Shown here piece after piece: positions 9,131 through 18,541 of a stretch of 64,000 nucleotides of DNA. How positions within the stretch are numbered: the stretch's first letter is position 1; each line of letters opens with the position of its first letter. This stretch comes from Opitutia bacterium. GTDB taxonomy: Bacteria; Verrucomicrobiota; Verrucomicrobiia; Opitutales; UBA953. Location: assembly GCA_947453335.1 (NCBI GenBank), contig CANGFP010000002.1, positions 1 to 64,000 of the forward strand, read 5' to 3'. Made by a program: the position numbers and the translations under genes. Under the pieces are notes generated by a model, which was not told the origin of the DNA, did not search any database, and saw only the letters and a list, made by a program, of their open reading frames with translations.

Positions 9131-10387
9131 ATGAGCGTAGACATCAAGCCCTACCTGCAATACCTCGAAAAGGAAAAGAACATCCCTAAGGACGAGGCCT
9201 GCGCGCTGATCGCCGAAGCCATCAAGTCCTCCGTCGAGAAGTCCGTCCTCGCCGGCCAGAACATCGAGGTCATCGCCGACCCCGCCACCGGCAAGCTCGA
9301 CGCCTTCGCCGTCTACGTCGTCAGCGACTCCCCGTCCGACGCCCTGAAGGAGATCAACCCCGTCGCCGCCACCGCCCTCAAGGCCGACGCCAAGATCGGC
9401 GACGAAGTGCGCCGCCCCATCGCCGTCTCCGACCTCGGCCGCATCGCGGCCATGAGCACCAAGCAGCTCCTCAACCAGCGCTTCCGCAAGATCGAGAAGG
9501 ACCAGGTCTTCAAGGAGTACAAGGACAAGGTCGGCGACATCGTCACCGGCACCGTCCGCCGCAACGACCGCGGCAACGTCGTCGTCGAGCTCGGCTCCGC
9601 CGAGGCCGTCCTCACCCGCGCCGAGAGCTGCCAGGGCGAGATCTTCCGCACCGGCGACCGCATCCGCTGCCTCCTCCTCGAGATCCGCGAGGACACCCAG
9701 CGCGGCCGCGAGTTCGTCCTGTCCCGCGCCCACCCGAACTTCGTCCGCCGCCTGCTCGAGCTCGAGGTCGCCGAGATCGCCGACAAGACCGTCAAGATCG
9801 CCGCCATGGCGCGCGACCCGGGCTACCGCACCAAGATCGCCGTCGACTCGGCCGACCCCAAGGTCGACCCGGTCGGCGCCTGCGTCGGCGCCCGCGGCGC
9901 CCGCGTCCGCAACATCGTCAAGGAGCTCAACGGCGAGAAGATCGACATCATCCGCTGGCGCCCCGAGCCCCTGCAGCTGCTCGAGGAGGCCATCCGCCCG
10001 GCCAAGCCCCGCAACGTGCACGTCGACGAGCGCAACCGCCTCATCCACTTCGAGGTGGACGAGGACGACATGCGCATCGCCATCGGCTCCAAGGGCCGCA
10101 ACGCCCGCCTCACCTCCAAGCTCATGGGCTGGCGCCTCGACATCACGAAGTCGACGCGCGCGCCGGAGAGCGTGGACGCCCAGCTCGGCGAGAAGGCCCT
10201 GCGCCTCGCCGCCCAGCTCCAGCTCCCGCCCGAGCTCATCGCCAAGTTCGTCGGCCTCGGCATCGCCGAGCTCGCGGCCTTCAGCGACGTGACCGCGGAC
10301 GACCTCGCCGGCACCGCCATCACCGAAGAGGAGTTCAACACCGTCCTCGCCGCCGTCGCCAAGGCCAAGACCTCCGGCCAGGCCTAA
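9131..10387 (+). CDS. nusA: Transcription termination/antitermination factor NusA
   Basis: NusA binds RNA polymerase and nascent RNA and modulates pausing, termination and antitermination. The 418-residue protein has the N-terminal polymerase-binding domain (1-125), an S1 domain beginning VGDIVTGTV (about 135-200), and two KH domains. The KH GxxG-type loops read VGARGARVRNI and AIGSKGRNARL. A helix-hairpin-helix-like tail follows (about 365-410). It lacks the two long acidic repeats of E. coli NusA. No rimP lies upstream, although rimP usually precedes nusA. It heads nusA-infB-rbfA. The leader contains no Shine-Dalgarno sequence. Confidence 0.97.
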   Translation: MSVDIKPYLQYLEKEKNIPKDEACALIAEAIKSSVEKSVLAGQNIEVIADPATGKLDAFAVYVVSDSPSDALKEINPVAATALKADAKIGDEVRRPIAVSDLGRIAAMSTKQLLNQRFRKIEKDQVFKEYKDKVGDIVTGTVRRNDRGNVVVELGSAEAVLTRAESCQGEIFRTGDRIRCLLLEIREDTQRGREFVLSRAHPNFVRRLLELEVAEIADKTVKIAAMARDPGYRTKIAVDSADPKVDPVGACVGARGARVRNIVKELNGEKIDIIRWRPEPLQLLEEAIRPAKPRNVHVDERNRLIHFEVDEDDMRIAIGSKGRNARLTSKLMGWRLDITKSTRAPESVDAQLGEKALRLAAQLQLPPELIAKFVGLGIAELAAFSDVTADDLAGTAITEEEFNTVLAAVAKAKTSGQA

Positions 10388-10437
10388 GTCCGTCCGTCCC
10401 GACCACCCTCCCGCTACCGTCCACCCAGCACCTGCTC

Positions 10438-12888
10438 ATGACCGAGAAGAAGAAGAAACCCGAAGCGAAGAAAGCCTCCACCACGCAGCGGTACAGCGAC
10501 GTGGCGAAGGAGCTCGGCATCGAGGTCAAGGCGTTGATCGCCTTGGCGGACCAGTTCGTGGAGGCCCGCCCGGACTACAAGGACTACGTCTACACCGACG
10601 GCAAGAAGCCCGCGGCCTCGAGCAACTTCGGCAAGATCTACCGCGAGGACTTCCTGAAGTTCGCCGCCGACAAGCTCCCGAAGAAGGAGGAGCCCGCCCC
10701 GGCGCCGACCCCGGCCGCCGCACCCGCCCCGGCCAAGCCGGCCGTCGAGTCCGCCAAGCCCGCCGCGCCGGTCGCGCCGGTCGCGACCCCGGTGGCTCCG
10801 GCCGCCAAGCCCAACACGCCGCCGACGGTCGTCCCGCCGCGCCCCGCGCCGATCGCCCCGCCCCGGCCCACCGCCGGCCCGGCTCCCGTCGTGCCGCCGC
10901 GTCCGGTGGCCCCGGCGCCCGCGCCCCGCAACGAGCTTCCGCCGATCGTCATCACGCCTTCGCAGCCGCCGGCCGCGCCGAGCCGCCCCAACCCGCTGCC
11001 TCCGATCGTCCGCCCGCCCGCCGCCCCCGTCGTCACCCGCAACGTCAGCGGCGCCGGCCAGGTCGCCCCGGGCAGCAAGGGCACCGTGACCGTCCGCCCG
11101 CCCATCGTGGTGCGCGACTTCGCGATCGCCCTCAACCTCAAGCCCTTCCAGGTCATCGGTAGCCTGATGGAGCTCAACAAGGTCGTCAGCATCACCTCCG
11201 TCATCGAGGAAGCCGACGCGCGCAAGGTCGCCGAGAAGCATGGCTACGTCCTCGAGATCCGCCACCGCGGCGAAGGCGCCCAGCCCGTCAAGAAGGTCGA
11301 GAAGAACACCGACGACGATCCCGCGCTGCTGGCGCAGCGTCCGCCGGTCGTCTGCGTCCTCGGCCACGTCGACCACGGCAAGACCACCCTCCTCGACTAC
11401 TTCCGCAAGACCAACGTGGTGTCCGGCGAAGCCGGCGGCATCACGCAGCACATCGGGGCCTATTCCGTGAAGTACCAGGGCGACAAGCCCGAGTACAAGG
11501 GCCGCACCGTCACCTTCCTCGACACCCCGGGCCACGCGGCCTTCGCGAAGATGCGCGAGCGCGGCGCCTCCGTGACCGACATCGCCGTGCTGGTGGTGGC
11601 GGCCGACGACGGCTTCATGCCGCAGACCGAGGAGGCCCTCAAGTTCGCCCAGAAGCACGCCAGCGCCATCGTCTGCGCCGTGAACAAGGTCGACGCCAAG
11701 GGCGCCAACGTGGACCGCGTGAAGCAGCAGATGCAGCAGCGCGGCATCACCCCCGAGGACTGGGGTGGCGAGACCATCACCAACCCCGTCTCCGCCCTCA
11801 AGGGCACGGGCATGAACGAGCTCCTCGAGTCGATCCTCATCCAGGCGGAGATCCTCGACCTCAAGGCCAACCCGAAGTGCGCCGCCCAAGGCGTCGTCAT
11901 CGAATCCCAGATGGAGACCGGCCGCGGCCCCACCGCCACGGTCATCGTCCAGAAGGGCACGCTCAAGCCGGGCGACTCGTTCGTCTGCGGCGAGACGTGG
12001 TGCAAGGTCCGCGCCCTCATGGATGAGCGCGGCGGCCGCCTCCAGAATTCCGCGCCGGGCACCCCTGCCCTCGTCCTCGGCTGGGACGCCGTCCCGGCCC
12101 CGGGCACGAAGTTCCAGACGGTGAAGAACGACCGCGAAGCCCGCGAGCAGGCCGAAGAGGCCGCGCTCGCCGCCCGCAAGGCCGCGGAAGCCCAGCAGCA
12201 GGCGCCCAGCACCGGCGCCCGCCCGGGCATGACGGACCTCGAGCGCCTCATGGCCGCCCTGGCCCAGGACAAGGAGAAGATCCTCCGCGTGCTGCTCAAG
12301 GCCGACGTCAACGGCACGCTCGAAGCGCTCGAGGGCTGCCTCCGCGAAATCAAGTCCAGCAAGGTCCGCCTCGAGATCGTCGGCGGCTCCGTGGGCCCGA
12401 TCACGCAGAGCGACGTCCAGCTCGCCGAGGCGGCGAAGTCGATCATCGTCGGCTTCGACACCAAGGTCGAGAACGGCGTCCAGTCCCACCTCAAGCGCAC
12501 GGGCGTCCGCATCGTGACGCACGACATCATCTACGAGCTCATCACGCTGGTGAAGGAGGCGATGGCCGAGCTCCTCGACCCCGAGGTCCGCGAGAACAAG
12601 CTCGGCGCCGCCGAGGTCCGCGCGGTCTTCCCGCTGGGCAAGGAGCACAAGGTGGCCGGTTGCATGGTCACCGAAGGCCTCGTCCGCCGCGCCGCCAAGG
12701 CGCGCCTCGTCCGCAAGGGCCAGGTCATCCACCAAGGCCCCGTCGAGACCCTGCGCCGCTTCAAGGACGACGCTTCGGAGGTCAAGGCGGGCTTCGAGTG
12801 CGGCATCAAGCTGGGCGGCTACGACGAGTACCTCCCGGGCGACCTCATCGAGGTCGTCGAGATGCTGCAGGTCCGCCCCAGCCTCTAA
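10438..12888 (+). CDS. infB: Translation initiation factor IF-2
   Basis: IF-2 is the GTPase that brings fMet-tRNA to the 30S subunit and promotes subunit joining. The 816-residue protein opens with a Lys-rich helical IF2_N region (about 1-80). A roughly 120-residue Ala/Pro-rich linker of low complexity follows, probably disordered. A second small N-terminal fold (around RPPIVVRDFAIALNLK) precedes the G domain near residue 300. That domain has G1 GHVDHGKTT, G3 DTPGHAAF and G4 NKVD, and the switch I segment GGITQHIGAY. Domains II, III and IV complete the protein, ending in the initiator-tRNA-binding domain with GYDEYLPGDLIEV. It lies 50 bases after nusA and 3 bases before rbfA. Confidence 0.98.
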   Translation: MTEKKKKPEAKKASTTQRYSDVAKELGIEVKALIALADQFVEARPDYKDYVYTDGKKPAASSNFGKIYREDFLKFAADKLPKKEEPAPAPTPAAAPAPAKPAVESAKPAAPVAPVATPVAPAAKPNTPPTVVPPRPAPIAPPRPTAGPAPVVPPRPVAPAPAPRNELPPIVITPSQPPAAPSRPNPLPPIVRPPAAPVVTRNVSGAGQVAPGSKGTVTVRPPIVVRDFAIALNLKPFQVIGSLMELNKVVSITSVIEEADARKVAEKHGYVLEIRHRGEGAQPVKKVEKNTDDDPALLAQRPPVVCVLGHVDHGKTTLLDYFRKTNVVSGEAGGITQHIGAYSVKYQGDKPEYKGRTVTFLDTPGHAAFAKMRERGASVTDIAVLVVAADDGFMPQTEEALKFAQKHASAIVCAVNKVDAKGANVDRVKQQMQQRGITPEDWGGETITNPVSALKGTGMNELLESILIQAEILDLKANPKCAAQGVVIESQMETGRGPTATVIVQKGTLKPGDSFVCGETWCKVRALMDERGGRLQNSAPGTPALVLGWDAVPAPGTKFQTVKNDREAREQAEEAALAARKAAEAQQQAPSTGARPGMTDLERLMAALAQDKEKILRVLLKADVNGTLEALEGCLREIKSSKVRLEIVGGSVGPITQSDVQLAEAAKSIIVGFDTKVENGVQSHLKRTGVRIVTHDIIYELITLVKEAMAELLDPEVRENKLGAAEVRAVFPLGKEHKVAGCMVTEGLVRRAAKARLVRKGQVIHQGPVETLRRFKDDASEVKAGFECGIKLGGYDEYLPGDLIEVVEMLQVRPSL

Positions 12889-12891
12889 GCC

Positions 12892-13263
12892 ATGTCGCAG
12901 CGCCAGCTCCGGGTCGCCGAACTGATCCAACGCGAGGTCTCCGTCGCGCTCCGGCGCAACTGGATCACGGAGTCGGCGCTGATCACGATCACGCGGGCGA
13001 CCGTCTCCCCCGACCTCCGCCAGGTGCGCGTCGGCTACGCGGTCTCCGGCGGCGACGCCGAGAAGAAGGCCGCGCGCGCGTTCCTGAAGCGCATCCGCCG
13101 CGAGCTCCGCGCGACCGTCAGCGGCATCCTGCAGATGAAGAGCGCGCCCGACCTGCTCTTCGCCGAGGACGACGTGACCGGCGGCGTGGCCCGCGTGCAG
13201 GCCCTGCTCGACGAGATGTCGCGCAAGGACAAGCCGGCCGGCCCCGCGCCGTCCGCGGAGTGA
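12892..13263 (+). CDS. rbfA: 30S ribosome-binding factor RbfA
   Basis: RbfA is a small KH-fold protein that assists late 16S rRNA maturation in the 30S subunit. The 123 residues fit the family. Conserved features are the opening RQLRVAELIQREV helix, the TITRATVSPDLRQVRVGY strand, and the C-terminal LRATVSGILQMKSAPDLLF block. The last 15 residues are charged and probably disordered. It follows infB by 3 bases, so the nusA-infB-rbfA order is conserved. The usual downstream truB and ribF are found 10 kb away instead. It is convergent with mcsB. Confidence 0.96.
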   Translation: MSQRQLRVAELIQREVSVALRRNWITESALITITRATVSPDLRQVRVGYAVSGGDAEKKAARAFLKRIRRELRATVSGILQMKSAPDLLFAEDDVTGGVARVQALLDEMSRKDKPAGPAPSAE

Positions 13264-13276
13264 GCGCAGGCGGCGC

Positions 13277-14350
13277 CTAGGCCGTCGGCGGACCGACCTC
13301 GGGGAAATCCCGCAGCGCCTCGCGGATCGCGGCGGCGCGGCGGCTGTCGCGGCCGTCGCTGTCGAGCTCCGCGCCTTGGCGGGCCTGGACGTGCGCCGGC
13401 TGGCCTTCGATCATCAGGCGGTCGACGACGTGGCGGCGCTCCTCGGGCAGGCACCCCATGTCGCAGGCGAGGCGGAGGTGCGAAAGCATGTTCATCGACT
13501 CGGCGCTGGTGAGCAGGCGGGCGGAGCGCAGCACCCCCAGCGAGCGCGCGAGGCGGTCGACGAAGCGCTCGCCTTCCTCCTGCGCGAGCTTGCGGCGGGC
13601 GTTCCATTCCTGGTCGACGAGCGTCTTCACCCAGCCTCCGAGATGCCGGAGGATGGCGTCCTCCGAAAGGCCGAGGGTCTGCTGGTTCGAGATCTGGAAA
13701 ACGTTGCCGGCGGCCTCGGTGCCTTCCCCCAGCCAACCGCGGACGGCCAGGCCGTCCTGGCTCAGCGCGCGGGTGACCTTCTCCATGTGCCCTGCGAGGC
13801 AAAGCCCCGGCAGGTGGACCATGGCGGAGGCGCGGAGGCCGGTGCCGACGTTGGTCGGGCAGGCGGTAAGGAAACCTAGGCCATCGGAGAAGGCGAGGCC
13901 CAGCGAGGCGCCCAGGGCGTCGTCGAGCTGTTCGGCGATGTTCCAGGTGCCGCGCAGATGCCAGCCGGCCTTGACCACCTGCACGCGCAGGTGGTCCTCT
14001 TCGTTCACCATGACCGAGCAGGTCTGGTCGCGGCTGATGACGGCCGCGCCGCTCTTGCCGGAGGCGAGCTCCTTGGAGACCAGATGGCGCTCGACGAGCA
14101 CGGCGCGCTCGAGGTCGGGAAGGTCGCCCATCTTGAAGACGTGCGACTTGCGGAAACGGGGCAGCTTGGTGAGCGCGTCGATGCAGCGCTCGGCGACTTC
14201 CTTGCGGTGCGCGGGCTTGGCCCACCCCGGGAACGGGAAGCCTTCGAGGTTGCGGGCGAGGCGGATGCGCGTGCTGAGCACCACGGCCTGCTGGGCGCCC
14301 AGCAGGTGCGTGAGTTCGTTCTCGTCGGCGAGGATTTCCTGGACGGACAT
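13277..14350 (-). CDS. mcsB: Protein arginine kinase McsB
   Basis: McsB phosphorylates arginine residues on proteins, marking them for ClpCP degradation. The 357-residue length is normal for the family. It has the phosphagen-kinase catalytic fold: the nucleotide-binding STRIRLARNLEGFPFP segment at residues 26-41 and the guanido-kinase Cys motif CPTNVGTGLRASAMVHLPGL near residue 165. A C-terminal regulatory region includes GQPAHVQARQG near residue 318, which resembles the phospho-arginine-sensing RDxxRA region. It follows mcsA by 4 bases and so forms an activator-kinase pair. The partner unfoldase gene clpC lies 6 kb downstream of this pair. Confidence 0.96.
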   Translation of the reverse strand: MSVQEILADENELTHLLGAQQAVVLSTRIRLARNLEGFPFPGWAKPAHRKEVAERCIDALTKLPRFRKSHVFKMGDLPDLERAVLVERHLVSKELASGKSGAAVISRDQTCSVMVNEEDHLRVQVVKAGWHLRGTWNIAEQLDDALGASLGLAFSDGLGFLTACPTNVGTGLRASAMVHLPGLCLAGHMEKVTRALSQDGLAVRGWLGEGTEAAGNVFQISNQQTLGLSEDAILRHLGGWVKTLVDQEWNARRKLAQEEGERFVDRLARSLGVLRSARLLTSAESMNMLSHLRLACDMGCLPEERRHVVDRLMIEGQPAHVQARQGAELDSDGRDSRRAAAIREALRDFPEVGPPTA

Positions 14351-14354
14351 GGGC

Positions 14355-14837
14355 TTAAAGGGCGTCGAGTTGGGCGGCGATGCGGGCGACCTCGTCGCGG
14401 AGCTTCGCGGCGGCCTCGTAGTCTTCCGCGGCGATGGCGGCGGTCATCTCCTGCTGGGCCGCGAGCAGGCGATGGCGGAGCTGCCCGACGGGCACGGTGC
14501 CGGCCGGGGCGCGGCCGACGTGCTGCGTCTCATGCTGGACCTTGGCGAGCAGGCCGTTCAGCGCCACGCCGAAGACCTCCCAGCAGGAAGGGCAGCCCAG
14601 GCGACCGCGGCGGCGGAATTCGACGTCGGTGAACCCGCACGTCGGACAGGTGATCGCCGGGGCCGGCGCGGCGGCGTTGACGGCCTCGGCCAGCTTGAAG
14701 ACAGCCGCATCCCCCGCTCCGCCTTTGGCGGCGCAGGCCTCGCAGAAATCCACCTTCGTCACCTTACCCTGGACGATCTGGGTCAGGTGGACGGTCGCGA
14801 CGGCGTCGCAGACGGAGCACTTGAGCGGGTTGGGCAT
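14355..14837 (-). CDS. mcsA: McsA, zinc-finger activator of McsB with UVR motif
   Basis: McsA activates McsB and helps link it to ClpC. The 160-residue protein has four Cys pairs: CSVC and CEAC in the first half (residues 7-35), then CPTC and CPSC (residues 61-82). These suggest two zinc sites. The last 45 residues form a UvrB/UvrC-type UVR helical hairpin (AIAAEDYEAAAKLRDEVARI). McsA is translated first, 4 bases ahead of mcsB. The 99-base gap to the divergent ketosynthase gene must hold both promoters. No CtsR operator-like tandem heptamer (GGTCAAA) is visible there. Confidence 0.92.
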   Translation of the reverse strand: MPNPLKCSVCDAVATVHLTQIVQGKVTKVDFCEACAAKGGAGDAAVFKLAEAVNAAAPAPAITCPTCGFTDVEFRRRGRLGCPSCWEVFGVALNGLLAKVQHETQHVGRAPAGTVPVGQLRHRLLAAQQEMTAAIAAEDYEAAAKLRDEVARIAAQLDAL

Positions 14838-14892
14838 CGAAACACCAGCAAAACGAGGGAACCTCGCTTGGCAAGGGCAAGCGGGGGCGGGT

Positions 14893-14923
14893 TTGACTTC
14901 AGGCCCCGTCGGCCCTTCATTCT
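14893..14923 (+). promoter_or_regulatory. Candidate promoter of the ketosynthase-ACP pair
   Basis: TTGACT (14893-14898) is followed after 19 bases by CATTCT (14918-14923), placing the start site close to the ATG at 14937 with a very short leader and no Shine-Dalgarno sequence. The long spacer makes this a modest call. It is supported by similar TTGAC/CAT pairs before nusA, tuf and yggS. Confidence 0.35.
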
Positions 14924-14936
14924 AGGCCGTAGCCAG

Positions 14937-16178
14937 ATGTCCTCCAAGACCCGCATCGTGATCACTGGGATCGGCCTCACGGCCCCCAACGGCAACTCCC
15001 TCGCCGAGTTCCGCGCCAACCTCCTGGCCGGCAAGGCGCGCATCGCCGAGATCGACGTCCGGCACATGGGCCGCCACCCGGCCGGAGTCTGCGACTTCGA
15101 CGCGACCAAGTGGCAGAAGCGCAAGGAAATCCGCAACGGGACGCGCGTCGGCTCCATCTCGATCTATTGCGCGCGCGAGGCCCTCGGCGACTCCGGCCTC
15201 GCCTGGGAGTCCCTCGACAAGTCCCGCGTCGGCGTCTACCTCGGGATCACCGAGCACGGTAACGTCGAGACCGAGAACGAGATCCACAACATCTCGCAGT
15301 TCGGCAACGACACCAAGTACTGGACGCACCACCACAACCCCCGAACCGTGGCCAACAACCCGGCGGGCGAGGTGACGATGAACATGGGCATCACCGGGCC
15401 GCACTACACGATCGGCGCGGCCTGCGCCGCCGGCAACGCCGGCCTGATCCAGGCGGCCCAGATGCTCCAGCTCGGCGAGGTGGACGTGGCCTTCGCCGGC
15501 GGCGTCTCCGAGTCGATCCACACCTTCGGCATCTTCGCCGGCTTCAAGAACCAAGGCGCCCTCGGCGCGCACGAGGATCCGGCCAAGGCGTCCCGCCCCT
15601 TCGACAAGAACCGCAACGGGATCGTCATCTCGGAAGGCGGCGCCATCTACGTCCTCGAACGCCTCGAGGACGCCCAGAAGCGCGGCGCCCGCATCATCGC
15701 GGAGATCGCCGGCTGGTGCATCAACTCCGACGCCACCGACGCCGTCCTGCCCAACCCCGAGCGCCAGGCCGAGTGCGTCCGCCTCGCCCTGAAGCGGGCC
15801 GGCATGCAGCCGCAGGACATCCACATCGTCTCGACGCACGCCACGGCCACGGCCCTCGGGGACATCCAGGAGTGCACCGCCTTGCGCGAGGTCTTCGCCG
15901 GCTGCCCGGGGACCTACATCAACAACACCAAGAGCTTCATCGGCCACTGCATGGGGGCCGCCGGGGCCCTGGAACTGGCCGGCAACCTCCCCTCCTTCGA
16001 GGACGGCTGGGTGCACCCCACGATCAACGTCGACGAGCTCGACCCCGAGTGCGCCATGCCCGGTTTGGTCATCAATCAAGCCGTCCAAGCCCCCCGTTTG
16101 GACGCCATCCTGAACAACTCCTTCGGGATGCTGGGCATCAATTCCGCCCTCATCGTGAAGAAATATGGGGTTGCCTGA
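14937..16178 (+). CDS. FabF-type beta-ketoacyl-ACP synthase, atypical
   Basis: This 413-residue thiolase-fold condensing enzyme should extend an acyl-ACP with malonyl-ACP. The active Cys lies in GAACAAGN, in place of the DTACSS of housekeeping FabF. The two active-site His are expected in VSTHATATALGD (normally HGTST) and in NTKSFIGHCMGAAGALE, which keeps the conserved Lys and His. A His-rich stretch (YWTHHHNPRT, near residue 125) precedes the Cys. It is followed 37 bases later by its own ACP, and no other fatty-acid gene is nearby. It may therefore serve a specialised pathway (polyene, lipid A or secondary lipid), not bulk fatty-acid synthesis. It could equally be a lineage-specific FabF paralogue. 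Confidence 0.85.
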   Translation: MSSKTRIVITGIGLTAPNGNSLAEFRANLLAGKARIAEIDVRHMGRHPAGVCDFDATKWQKRKEIRNGTRVGSISIYCAREALGDSGLAWESLDKSRVGVYLGITEHGNVETENEIHNISQFGNDTKYWTHHHNPRTVANNPAGEVTMNMGITGPHYTIGAACAAGNAGLIQAAQMLQLGEVDVAFAGGVSESIHTFGIFAGFKNQGALGAHEDPAKASRPFDKNRNGIVISEGGAIYVLERLEDAQKRGARIIAEIAGWCINSDATDAVLPNPERQAECVRLALKRAGMQPQDIHIVSTHATATALGDIQECTALREVFAGCPGTYINNTKSFIGHCMGAAGALELAGNLPSFEDGWVHPTINVDELDPECAMPGLVINQAVQAPRLDAILNNSFGMLGINSALIVKKYGVA

Positions 16179-16215
16179 AGGGCCATGGGCGGTTGAAAAC
16201 AGACCTCCGCACACC

Positions 16216-16476
<261 letters not shown>

Positions 16477-16499
16477 GCCCGCCTAGCCCGGCGCACCGA

Positions 16500-16540
16500 G
16501 AAGGAGGCCACCCCACCCGGGGTGGCCTCCTTCTTTATTT
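16500..16540 (+). terminator. Strong intrinsic terminator after the ACP gene
   Basis: A perfect 15-bp stem (16500-16514 with 16519-16533, loop ACCC) is followed by TTTATTT. It lies 24 bases past the ACP stop codon and separates the ketosynthase-ACP unit from the next gene. Confidence 0.93.
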
Positions 16541-16586
16541 GCCCCCGTCCGGGCCTTGGCACACTATCATCGATAAGACACCCCCC

Positions 16587-17606
16587 GTGAAGCCCCTCGC
16601 CTTCCTTCTGCTCCTCGCCGCCGCCGTCCTGCCCGCCGAGCCGGTCCAGCTCCGCAAGAACGGCAACATCGTGACGTTCGAATACATCACGCAGGACGAG
16701 GACACGATCACGGTCCAGGTCCCGGGCAAGGACTCCGTCCTCACCTACAAGTGGGATGACCTCGACCAGGATTGGACCAAGAAGAACTCCCCCAAGGTCT
16801 GGGCGGAACGCGAACTCCTCCTGAAGCCCTCCAAGGACGAGGCGATGGAAAAGAAGAAGAAGGAAAAGGAGCCCGAAGAAGACCCCTTCGCCAAGGAAGC
16901 CACGCCGACCGACACCAAGTCCCTCGTCCGCAATCTTTCCGTCTCGATGCTCGACGGCCTGAAGGGCGTCCAGATCACCAACGTCGAATACCTGCTCAAG
17001 GAAGCCGACGTCGAGGAAGGCACGTTCTGGAAGGCCTACAACGAACTGAAGGCCGCCAGCAAACCGGCCGCCGCCGACAAGGAGAAGGCCGATGCGGCCG
17101 ACATGGCCGACAAGCCCGACAAGCCGGAAAAGCCCGACAAACCCGAGGTGAAGAAGCCTGAAAAGGGAAAGCCCGCCCAACAGAAGGGCAAGGGCGGCAA
17201 GGAAACCACCGCACCCAAGACGACCCAGCGCCCCGAAGCCTTCAAGACCCTCGAGGAGAACGCCAAGAAGGACTTCGAGGCCGACAAGAAGAGCTTCGCC
17301 GCCATCGGCTATTTCCGCCTGCTCGCCGAGGGCGGCGTCAAGGCCAAGGCCACCTGGGCGATGCTCCGCCGCGCCCCCGAGGACCGGAAGACGATCGTCG
17401 CGATGCTCCGCAAGTACGAGACCCTGGCGGGCGAGTTGGCCGAGAAGCCCGAAGCCAAGGCTTCGCGCAACGACAACCTTGCCCTCAAGAAGCAGCTGCA
17501 GAACGCCGCCGATTCCATCGAGAAGGTGAACCGCGAGACGCTGACCATGGACCTCCGTCTCGGCAACGACTGCCAGGCGATCCTGAGCCGGCTCGGCGTC
17601 AAGTAA
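16587..17606 (+). CDS. Secreted Lys-rich protein, possibly SHD1-like, unknown function
   Basis: I do not recognise this 339-residue protein with certainty. The GTG at 16587 is chosen because it gives a classic signal peptide (MKPLAFLLLLAAAVLPAEP). An upstream in-frame ATG would bury that signal and lies inside the preceding terminator. After the signal, residues 20-70 form a small beta-rich region (RKNGNIVTFEYITQDEDTI, then YKWDDLDQDW). This resembles the SHD1 domain common in Verrucomicrobia and Planctomycetes, which is inference. A highly charged linker follows, with repeated PDKPEKPDKP units (about 165-205). The C-terminal 110 residues are helical. It is a single-gene unit between two terminators. 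Confidence 0.7.
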   Translation: MKPLAFLLLLAAAVLPAEPVQLRKNGNIVTFEYITQDEDTITVQVPGKDSVLTYKWDDLDQDWTKKNSPKVWAERELLLKPSKDEAMEKKKKEKEPEEDPFAKEATPTDTKSLVRNLSVSMLDGLKGVQITNVEYLLKEADVEEGTFWKAYNELKAASKPAAADKEKADAADMADKPDKPEKPDKPEVKKPEKGKPAQQKGKGGKETTAPKTTQRPEAFKTLEENAKKDFEADKKSFAAIGYFRLLAEGGVKAKATWAMLRRAPEDRKTIVAMLRKYETLAGELAEKPEAKASRNDNLALKKQLQNAADSIEKVNRETLTMDLRLGNDCQAILSRLGVK

Positions 17607-17628
17607 CCGACCGCGCCCCGCCAAAAGG

Positions 17629-17664
17629 AACCGGCCGCCTTCGCGAGAAGACGGCCGGTTTTTT
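17629..17664 (+). terminator. Intrinsic terminator, possibly bidirectional
   Basis: Stem AACCGGCCG (17629-17637) pairs with CGGCCGGTT (17652-17660), with an inner CTTC/GAAG extension and a GCGA tetraloop. Four T residues follow on the plus strand. On the minus strand the same stem runs into CCTTTTGG, so it may also end the tRNA-Ala transcript. Confidence 0.85.
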
Positions 17665-17666
17665 AA

Positions 17667-17742
<76 letters not shown>

Positions 17743-17852
17743 TTGAAAAGGGATGGTTAACAAAGGTGGCGGACGGGGCACGGTCAACGCTTTTTTCCCG
17801 ACACCCCTAGTCTCTGGTTGCCAACGGGCGGTCATGCCTTTGCTTCCCCCAT

Positions 17853-18536
17853 GTGGACGAGTCAGCAGACAGCCCGGAAGAGGGCAAAACAGGCCAACAA
17901 CCCGCCCGCGGGCTGCGTTTTACGGACGATTTGATCGCCACCCTCCCCGTCGGCCAGTGGGACGGGCATACGGAAGTCATCGAAAGCGAAAAGGACGCCG
18001 AACTGGCGGTCAAGCACCTCCTCAAGGAGCGCGTGCTGGGGTTCGACACCGAAACCCGCCCGTCCCACACCCGCGGCGTCACCTACCTGCCGTCCATCCT
18101 GCAGCTGGCCGGCGCGGAGAGGATCTTCATCTTCCGTCTCGATGAGTGCGGCGGCGTCCCCGTCATGTTCCCCCTGCTCTGCGACGCCCGCAAGGCCAAG
18201 GTCGGCGTGGCCGTCCGCGACGACGTGCGCCACCTCCAGGAGCGCGCCCCGTTCGACGCCCCGGGCTTCATCGACGTGTCCGATTTCACCAAGCGCGCCG
18301 GCGTGATCAACACGGGGCTCCGCGCGCTCGCCGCCATCTACCTCGGCCTGCAGATGAAGAAGTCCAAGAGCGTGCAGTGTTCCCACTGGGAGCTGCCGTT
18401 CGCGGTGAACAGCAAGAACAAGAAGGACGCGGAGTTCGCCCGCAAGCAGATCGCCTACGCGGCCAACGACGCCTGGTTCAGCCGCGAGCTGTTCCTGAAG
18501 CTCGAGAAGGACGGCATCATCCCGCGCTTCGAATAG
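17853..18536 (+). CDS. DEDD-family 3'-5' exonuclease (RNase D/WRN-like)
   Basis: This 227-residue protein is a single exonuclease domain. The first DEDD motif is LGFDTETRP near residue 63, with Asp and Glu as metal ligands. [16 protein letters not shown] follows. The second acidic motif lies in [12 protein letters not shown], and the third is [12 protein letters not shown] near the C-terminus, which includes the Tyr of the DEDDy type. No HRDC domain is present, unlike RNase D, so the substrate (tRNA, other RNA or DNA) is open. The GTG start is the first codon giving a protein-like frame; an ATG two bases upstream is out of frame. It is followed by a ferredoxin and a permease gene. Confidence 0.85.
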   Translation: MDESADSPEEGKTGQQPARGLRFTDDLIATLPVGQWDGHTEVIESEKDAELAVKHLLKERVLGFDTETRPSHTRGVTYLPSILQLAGAERIFIFRLDECGGVPVMFPLLCDARKAKVGVAVRDDVRHLQERAPFDAPGFIDVSDFTKRAGVINTGLRALAAIYLGLQMKKSKSVQCSHWELPFAVNSKNKKDAEFARKQIAYAANDAWFSRELFLKLEKDGIIPRFE

Positions 18537-18541
18537 GCCGC

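Noticed and set aside
10680-11030. Repeated Pro/Ala codons in infB as a tandem repeat or inserted element
   Set aside because: The region is a normal low-complexity linker of IF-2; the units are irregular and the frame continues into conserved domains.
14838-14936. CtsR or CIRCE-type heat-shock operator before mcsA, and likewise before clpC (23463-23612)
   Set aside because: Neither tandem GGTCAAA heptamers nor TTAGCACTC-N9-GAGTGCTAA were found.
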